Source: CBFIJI01 sp965662885 (GTDB taxonomy: Bacteria; Bacteroidota; Bacteroidia; Flavobacteriales; Flavobacteriaceae). From it: 11,228 nt of DNA. The stretch is taken from contig CBFIJI010000066.1 in assembly GCA_965662885.1 (NCBI GenBank), positions 1-11,228 of the forward strand, in the 5' to 3' direction. The notes under the pieces are model-generated. The model made no database searches. It saw only the letters and a program-made list of their open reading frames with translations, and was not told where the DNA came from. The first letter of the stretch is position 1. Every line of letters starts with the position of its first letter. Both the position numbers and the translations under genes were made by a program. Positions 7,177-11,228 of the stretch are shown piece by piece.

Positions 7177-7207
7177 AAAAAGTACTTCTAGGGTGGGTTC
7201 TTTTTTT
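7158..7207 (+). terminator. Possible weak terminator or alternative-pairing element
   Basis: CCTAGAA (7158-7164) pairs perfectly with TTCTAGG (7186-7192) across a 21-base loop. Alternatively AGAACTTG (7161-7168) can pair with TGGGTTCT (7194-7201, three G-T wobbles), which is directly followed by six T. The second form resembles a terminator but is AT- and wobble-rich. It would separate this gap from the methyltransferase gene. Confidence 0.3.
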
Positions 7208-7210
7208 GAC

Positions 7211-7218
7211 TAAATTCG
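7211..7218 (+). promoter_or_regulatory. Candidate -7 box of the methyltransferase gene
   Basis: TAAATTCG differs from TAnnTTTG by one base and ends 5 bases before the ATG at 7224. No -33 box is visible at the expected distance. Confidence 0.35.
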
Positions 7219-7223
7219 CAACA

Positions 7224-8021
7224 ATGAAAACAATTGCCAGCATCAATAATCCCGATATTAAACGCTTAAAAGTATTACAGCAAAAATCAAGGGAACGAAA
7301 AAAACAGGATTGCTTTGTTGTTGAAGGTGTTCGTGAGGTTCAAAGAGCTCAAGCGGCTGGCTACCATTGGGATTGTGTGATGGTCGAAGAAAATGCTTTA
7401 AACATGGAGTGGGTCAAAAGTTTTGAAAAAAGTAACACTCCAATTTATCAAATTGAATCTGACCTTTTTGAAAAAATAAGTATTCGTTCTGGAACTGAAA
7501 AAATTATTGGAATTGGAAAAAGTAAAAAGCACCCGCTTTCCGCTTTACAACTGTCGGATGCGGCACTAATTGTGGTAGTTGAAGCCCCTGAAAAACCGGG
7601 AAATATTGGAGCGATTTTACGAACTGCTGCCGCTTCTAATATTGATGCCGTGATCATTGCTGACCCTAAAACAGATCTATACAATCCCAATATAATTAGA
7701 GCAAGTCTAGGTGGCGTATTTCAAATTCCGATTGCTTTGGATCGCTCAGAAAATATCATTGAATTTTTAATAGAAAAAAAAATTACAATTGCAGCAGCAG
7801 CTTTAACAACAAATAATGTATCTTATAATACTTTTAAATATCAACCTCCATGTGCCATAGTTTTAGGAAGTGAAGACCAAGGATTAACACAAAAGTGGTT
7901 AAATGTTGCTAAACCTATTCTAACAATACCGATGAATTCAAAAATTGATTCATTAAATTTATCCGTTTCGGCAGGGATTTTGATGTATGAAGCATTGAGA
8001 CAAAACAATAGACTATTTTAA
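7224..8021 (+). CDS. SpoU/TrmH-family RNA 2'-O-methyltransferase
   Basis: Transfers a methyl group from S-adenosylmethionine to a ribose 2'-OH in rRNA or tRNA; the SPOUT fold has a C-terminal trefoil knot. From ATG 7224 it has 265 residues. The N-terminal substrate-binding domain (about 1-98) includes CFVVEGVREV (30-39). The catalytic domain carries motif 1 PGNIGAILRTAAA (125-137, Asn127 and Arg133), motif 2 VLGSEDQGL (213-221, Glu217) and motif 3 IPMNSKIDSLNLSVSAGI (235-252), the knot that holds the cofactor. A TTG six codons upstream (7206) is in frame, but it sits within a T-run upstream of the candidate -7 box, so ATG is preferred. The TsnR/RlmB-like architecture suggests 23S rRNA, but the exact nucleotide is not predictable. 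The Rel gene follows after 26 bp, so the two may be co-transcribed. Confidence 0.9.
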   Translation: MKTIASINNPDIKRLKVLQQKSRERKKQDCFVVEGVREVQRAQAAGYHWDCVMVEENALNMEWVKSFEKSNTPIYQIESDLFEKISIRSGTEKIIGIGKSKKHPLSALQLSDAALIVVVEAPEKPGNIGAILRTAAASNIDAVIIADPKTDLYNPNIIRASLGGVFQIPIALDRSENIIEFLIEKKITIAAAALTTNNVSYNTFKYQPPCAIVLGSEDQGLTQKWLNVAKPILTIPMNSKIDSLNLSVSAGILMYEALRQNNRLF

Positions 8022-8047
8022 ATTTTCGTATTTAGGTTTTATAAATA

Positions 8048-10249
8048 ATGGTTATAGAAGAAGAATTAGAAAATAAAGAAATTGCGAAGCAGTACAAAGA
8101 ATTGCTTCGAATTAGTTATCAAACCTTAACAACAGAGGATAAAAAACTAATTCGAACAGCCTTTGACACAGCTGTTGATGCCCACAGAAACCAAAGAAGA
8201 AAATCTGGGGAAGCCTATATTTTTCATCCCATCGGTGTTGCAAAAATTGTTGCACAACAAATTGGTTTGGATGCCACTTCAATTGCTTCCGCCTTACTCC
8301 ACGATGTTGTGGAAGACAGCGAATACACCTTTGATGATATTGAGCAGTTGATGGGGAATACCGTGGCCAAAATTGTTTATGGGCTTACTAAAATATCCAA
8401 TCTTAAAAAGGATAAAAACATTTCCTTACAAGCGGAGAATTTTAGAAAGATGCTCCTTACACTTAATGACGATATTCGGGTAATAATAATCAAAATTGCT
8501 GATCGTTTGCACAACATGCAGACTTTGGATGCTATGCCTGAGTACAAACAAGTCAAAATTGCTTCTGAAACGCTCTATATTTATGCGCCGCTAGCCCATC
8601 GTATTGGGATGTACAATGTCAAAACCGAACTAGAAGATTTAAGTTTAAAATATACCGAGCCGCATCGCTATGAAGCGATAAAGGATAAGATTGAGGAAAG
8701 TAAAGATGCCCAAAATCTTTATATCAGTTCTTTTTCAGATTTTTTAACGAAAACCTTAGACAAAGAAAAACTCAAATACATAATAAAAGGCAGGAGTAAA
8801 TCTATTTATTCGATTCATCAAAAAATGAAACGGCAAAACATCTCCTATGATCAGGTGTATGATAAATTTGCAATTCGGATTATTTATAAAGCGCCAAAAG
8901 GTCAGGAGAAATTCTATGCTTGGAAAATCTATTCAATCGTAACAGACCACTTTACTCCCAACCCCACCAGATTGAGAGATTGGATAACCACACCAAAATC
9001 AAATGGCTATGAAGCCCTTCACATCACCGTTATGGGGCCGATGAATCGTTGGGTGGAAGTACAACTTCGATCCGAAAGAATGCATGAAATTGCTGAAAAA
9101 GGGTACGCAGCTCATTATAAATACAAGGTCGGAAATCAAAAAGACATTGGTATTGAAGACTGGTTAAATAAATTACAAGAAGTTTTAGAAAACAACACGG
9201 GAAGTGCAGTTGACTTTGTCGAAGACTTTAAATTGAATCTATATGCCAAAGAAATCTTCGTATTTACCCCTAAAGGAGAACTTAAGTCACTCCCTCAAGG
9301 CGGAACAGCCTTAGATTTTGCCTTTGCTATACATACAGAAATTGGAAAAAAAACACGTGGAGCAAGGGTCAACGGGAAATTAGTTCCACTTAGTAGAGTG
9401 CTGGAAAGCGGTGATCAAGTTGAAATCATCACCTCTGAGAACAGCAAACCCTCCAACAATTGGATTGACTTCGTAAAAACCTCTCGTGCTCGCTCAATCA
9501 TTAAATCCTCTCTTAACGAAGAGAAAAAAGAAATTGCGGAAAATGGAAAAGAAATTCTACGAAGAAAATTAAAACAACTTAAAATTACTTCCAACCAAAA
9601 AACCATCGATTATATGATGCGTTTTTTTAATCTTTCCACCAGTCAAGACCTTTTTTATAGAGTAGGCTTAGGAACTATTGACAATCAAAAACTTAAAGAA
9701 TTTGCCGCTGCTTACAACAATACATTGATTAATTTCTTTAAAAAACGAATGCGAGGTTCTGACGAAAATCCGAACCTACAGCAAAAAGACATCACTACAA
9801 AATACGACTTGTTGGTGTTTGGTAAAGAAAGACAAAAACTAGAACACAGTTATGCCAATTGTTGTAATCCAATACCTGGAGATGATGTATTTGGCTTTGT
9901 TACGGTAAGTGAAGGAATAAAAGTACACAAAACAGAATGTCCCAACGCTCTTTCGTTACAATCGAGTTTTTCGTATAGAATCATCAGTTGCAAATGGATG
10001 GACTCTTCTGCGGAAGATTACAACGTTAAACTATCATTAACAGGAATTGATAAAATTGGCTTAGTCAATGAAGTCACTCGTTTAATTTCTAACAACATGC
10101 ATGTAAACATTAATAAAATTAATTTTGACTCTGAAGATGGTTTCTTTACTGGGTTGATTCATGTAGGTGTTAAAAACAAAACCATTTTAGAAAAGTTGAT
10201 AAAAAACCTTTCTAAAGTCAATGGTATTGATAAAATTACTCGGAAATAG
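8048..10249 (+). CDS. rel: Bifunctional (p)ppGpp synthetase/hydrolase, Rel/SpoT type
   Basis: Makes and degrades the stringent alarmones pppGpp/ppGpp in response to amino-acid starvation sensed on the ribosome. All domains are present in 733 residues. The HD hydrolase has RRKSGE (50-55), His60, His85-Asp86, Glu89-Asp90 and ADRLHNM (151-157), so hydrolysis should be active. The synthetase has GRSKSIYSI (248-256), Asp272, PKSNGYEALH (316-325) and Glu337 in VEVQLRS. Then come TGS (about 401-462), a helical region, the zinc-finger/RIS domain with Cys605-Cys606, His627 and Cys631, and a C-terminal ACT domain (659-733). The site that is RFKD in bifunctional Rel and acidic EFDD in mono-functional RelA reads RLRD (308-311), basic and so consistent with bifunctionality. 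The gene lies between the methyltransferase and the Fur-family gene with 26 bp on each side. Confidence 0.96.
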   Translation: MVIEEELENKEIAKQYKELLRISYQTLTTEDKKLIRTAFDTAVDAHRNQRRKSGEAYIFHPIGVAKIVAQQIGLDATSIASALLHDVVEDSEYTFDDIEQLMGNTVAKIVYGLTKISNLKKDKNISLQAENFRKMLLTLNDDIRVIIIKIADRLHNMQTLDAMPEYKQVKIASETLYIYAPLAHRIGMYNVKTELEDLSLKYTEPHRYEAIKDKIEESKDAQNLYISSFSDFLTKTLDKEKLKYIIKGRSKSIYSIHQKMKRQNISYDQVYDKFAIRIIYKAPKGQEKFYAWKIYSIVTDHFTPNPTRLRDWITTPKSNGYEALHITVMGPMNRWVEVQLRSERMHEIAEKGYAAHYKYKVGNQKDIGIEDWLNKLQEVLENNTGSAVDFVEDFKLNLYAKEIFVFTPKGELKSLPQGGTALDFAFAIHTEIGKKTRGARVNGKLVPLSRVLESGDQVEIITSENSKPSNNWIDFVKTSRARSIIKSSLNEEKKEIAENGKEILRRKLKQLKITSNQKTIDYMMRFFNLSTSQDLFYRVGLGTIDNQKLKEFAAAYNNTLINFFKKRMRGSDENPNLQQKDITTKYDLLVFGKERQKLEHSYANCCNPIPGDDVFGFVTVSEGIKVHKTECPNALSLQSSFSYRIISCKWMDSSAEDYNVKLSLTGIDKIGLVNEVTRLISNNMHVNINKINFDSEDGFFTGLIHVGVKNKTILEKLIKNLSKVNGIDKITRK

Positions 10250-10261
10250 CTTAATAACTTG

Positions 10262-10269
10262 TATCTTTG
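10262..10269 (+). promoter_or_regulatory. Promoter -7 box of the Fur-family gene
   Basis: TATCTTTG is an exact TAnnTTTG match 13 bases after the Rel stop and only 6 bases before the ATG at 10276, implying a very short leader. No TTTG is seen 19-21 bp upstream. It suggests the fur-purA pair can be transcribed apart from rel. Confidence 0.5.
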
Positions 10270-10275
10270 TACGTT

Positions 10276-10716
10276 ATGACAGTTGAAAAAACAAATCAAG
10301 AAATCGTAAAGGAAGTTTTTATCAATTTTTTAGATAAACATGGACACCGTAAAACACCTGAACGATTTGCTATCTTATTCGAAATTTATGATAGTAAAGA
10401 GCATTTTGATATAGAATCGCTTTATATTAAAATGAAGAATAAAAATTATCGGGTAAGTCGGGCAACTTTATACAATACAATTGAGCTTCTTTTAGATTGT
10501 GCATTGGTTCGCAAACACCAATTCGTTAAGAATCAGGCTCAATATGAAAAGTCTTATTTTGATAAACAACACGATCATATCATTTTTACAGATTCCGGAG
10601 AAGTCAAAGAATTTTGTGATCCGCGTATTCAAAATATTAAAAAAACAATAGAAGAAGTTTTCGATGTCGAAATTCATAACCATTCTTTATATTTTTACGG
10701 CACGAAAAAAAAGTAA
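10276..10716 (+). CDS. Fur-family metal-dependent transcriptional repressor
   Basis: Cytosolic dimeric regulator that binds DNA when loaded with metal, in most family members Fe2+. From ATG 10276 it has 146 residues, normal for Fur. The winged-helix N-domain (about 8-80) includes HRKTPERFAILF (24-35) and the recognition helix region SRATLYNTIELLL (61-73). The dimerisation domain has the metal ligands His43, Glu91 and the His99-Asp100-His101 cluster, plus EFCDPRI (112-118) and NHSLYFYG (135-142), which contains His136. The CxxC pair that holds structural zinc in E. coli Fur (93/96) is Phe104 and Ser107 here. A TTG at 10267 is in frame but is part of the -7 box, so ATG is chosen. purA follows 15 bp downstream, likely the same operon. 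Fur versus PerR or Zur cannot be decided from these residues. Confidence 0.9.
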   Translation: MTVEKTNQEIVKEVFINFLDKHGHRKTPERFAILFEIYDSKEHFDIESLYIKMKNKNYRVSRATLYNTIELLLDCALVRKHQFVKNQAQYEKSYFDKQHDHIIFTDSGEVKEFCDPRIQNIKKTIEEVFDVEIHNHSLYFYGTKKK

Positions 10717-10731
10717 TCAATTCAAATAAAA

Positions 10732-11228
10732 ATGGCGGTAGATTTATTACTCGGCCTTCAATGGGGAGACGAAGGTAAAGGGAAAATTGTTGATGTCCTT
10801 ACGCAATCTTATGATATAATTGCAAGGTTTCAAGGAGGACCTAATGCAGGGCATACTCTAGAATTCGATGGCATTAAGCATGTACTTCACACAATTCCTT
10901 CAGGAATTTTTCACCCTACTGCAATCAATTTAATTGGTAATGGGGTAGTCATTGACCCTGTAATTTTCAAACAAGAAATTAACAATCTAAAGCCTTACGC
11001 CTTAGGGATCACAAAAAAACTGTTGATTTCAAAAAAAGCTCATCTTATACTTCCTTCACATCGGTTACTAGATGCGGCATCTGAAGCGGCAAAAGGAAAA
11101 GCAAAAATAGGTTCTACCCTTAAAGGTATCGGTCCAACTTATATGGATAAAACGGGACGTAACGGAATCCGAGTTGGTGATGTTTTATCTCCCCATTGGG
11201 AGGAAAAATACCAATTGTTGGTTAAAAA
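10732..11228 (+). CDS. purA: Adenylosuccinate synthetase, 3'-truncated by window edge
   Basis: Catalyses GTP-dependent joining of IMP and aspartate to adenylosuccinate, the first step from IMP to AMP, in the cytosol. The frame opens at ATG 10732 and runs to the window end: 165 full codons, out of about 425-430 usual for the family. Visible motifs include LGLQWGDEGKGK (7-18, the GTP-binding loop with the catalytic Asp13 and Lys16), QGGPNAGHT (34-42, His41), GNGVVIDP, and the IMP-binding stretch GSTLKGIGPTYMDKTGRNGIR. Numbering of Asp13 and His41 equals that of the E. coli enzyme, which supports the start. The gene follows the Fur-family gene by 15 bp with no promoter between, so co-transcription is likely. 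The enzyme family is known to be inhibited by ppGpp, made by the product of the nearby rel gene. Confidence 0.95.
   Translation, partial: MAVDLLLGLQWGDEGKGKIVDVLTQSYDIIARFQGGPNAGHTLEFDGIKHVLHTIPSGIFHPTAINLIGNGVVIDPVIFKQEINNLKPYALGITKKLLISKKAHLILPSHRLLDAASEAAKGKAKIGSTLKGIGPTYMDKTGRNGIRVGDVLSPHWEEKYQLLVK

Noticed and set aside
1..11228. Mobile elements, CRISPR arrays, tRNA or rRNA genes, defence systems
   Set aside because: No transposase, integrase, terminal repeats, spaced direct repeats or RNA-gene signatures were seen on either strand.

Overview
The window looks like a chromosomal segment of a marine or soil type Flavobacteriia member (Bacteroidota). This rests on AT-rich DNA, the family-specific flavour of the proteins, the near absence of Shine-Dalgarno sequences before genes, and several copies of the Bacteroidota promoter element TAnnTTTG. 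One copy is paired with a TTTG box at exactly 19 bp. Eight protein genes are confidently present. Two of them run off the window: the 5' end of uxaA at the left and the 3' end of purA at the right.

Left half (1-5660), mostly metabolic and accessory. The C-terminal part of an altronate dehydratase (uxaA, sugar-acid catabolism) converges on a GT4 glycosyltransferase. The glycosyltransferase is divergent from a group II PLP-dependent amino-acid decarboxylase across about 100 bp holding a promoter for each gene. The decarboxylase converges, with a 21 bp gap, on a lipoprotein of the gamma-glutamyltransferase (Ntn-hydrolase) family. This protein keeps the catalytic Thr-Thr-His motif but seems to have lost the residues that bind the gamma-glutamyl group.

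Right half (5660-11228), mostly housekeeping on the plus strand. A YbdG-type mechanosensitive channel starts from a near-perfect promoter inside a symmetric element shared with the divergent lipoprotein gene. A 250 bp gap follows, with several weak hairpins and a possible 30-codon ORF. Then come an rRNA/tRNA 2'-O-methyltransferase of the SpoU family, a full-length bifunctional (p)ppGpp synthetase/hydrolase, a Fur-family metalloregulator lacking the usual zinc cysteines, and purA. The last four genes are closely spaced (26, 26 and 15 bp gaps, counting to the chosen starts). The order Rel-Fur-PurA places the stringent response, metal regulation and adenylate synthesis side by side.

I see no mobile element, CRISPR array, rRNA, tRNA, phage gene or defence system. 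The most interesting items are the divergent GGT-like lipoprotein, the mirror-image promoter at 5678-5695, the promoter boxes that abut start codons (nearly leaderless messages), and the possible small ORF at 7084-7176. Most of the window is ordinary core genome.
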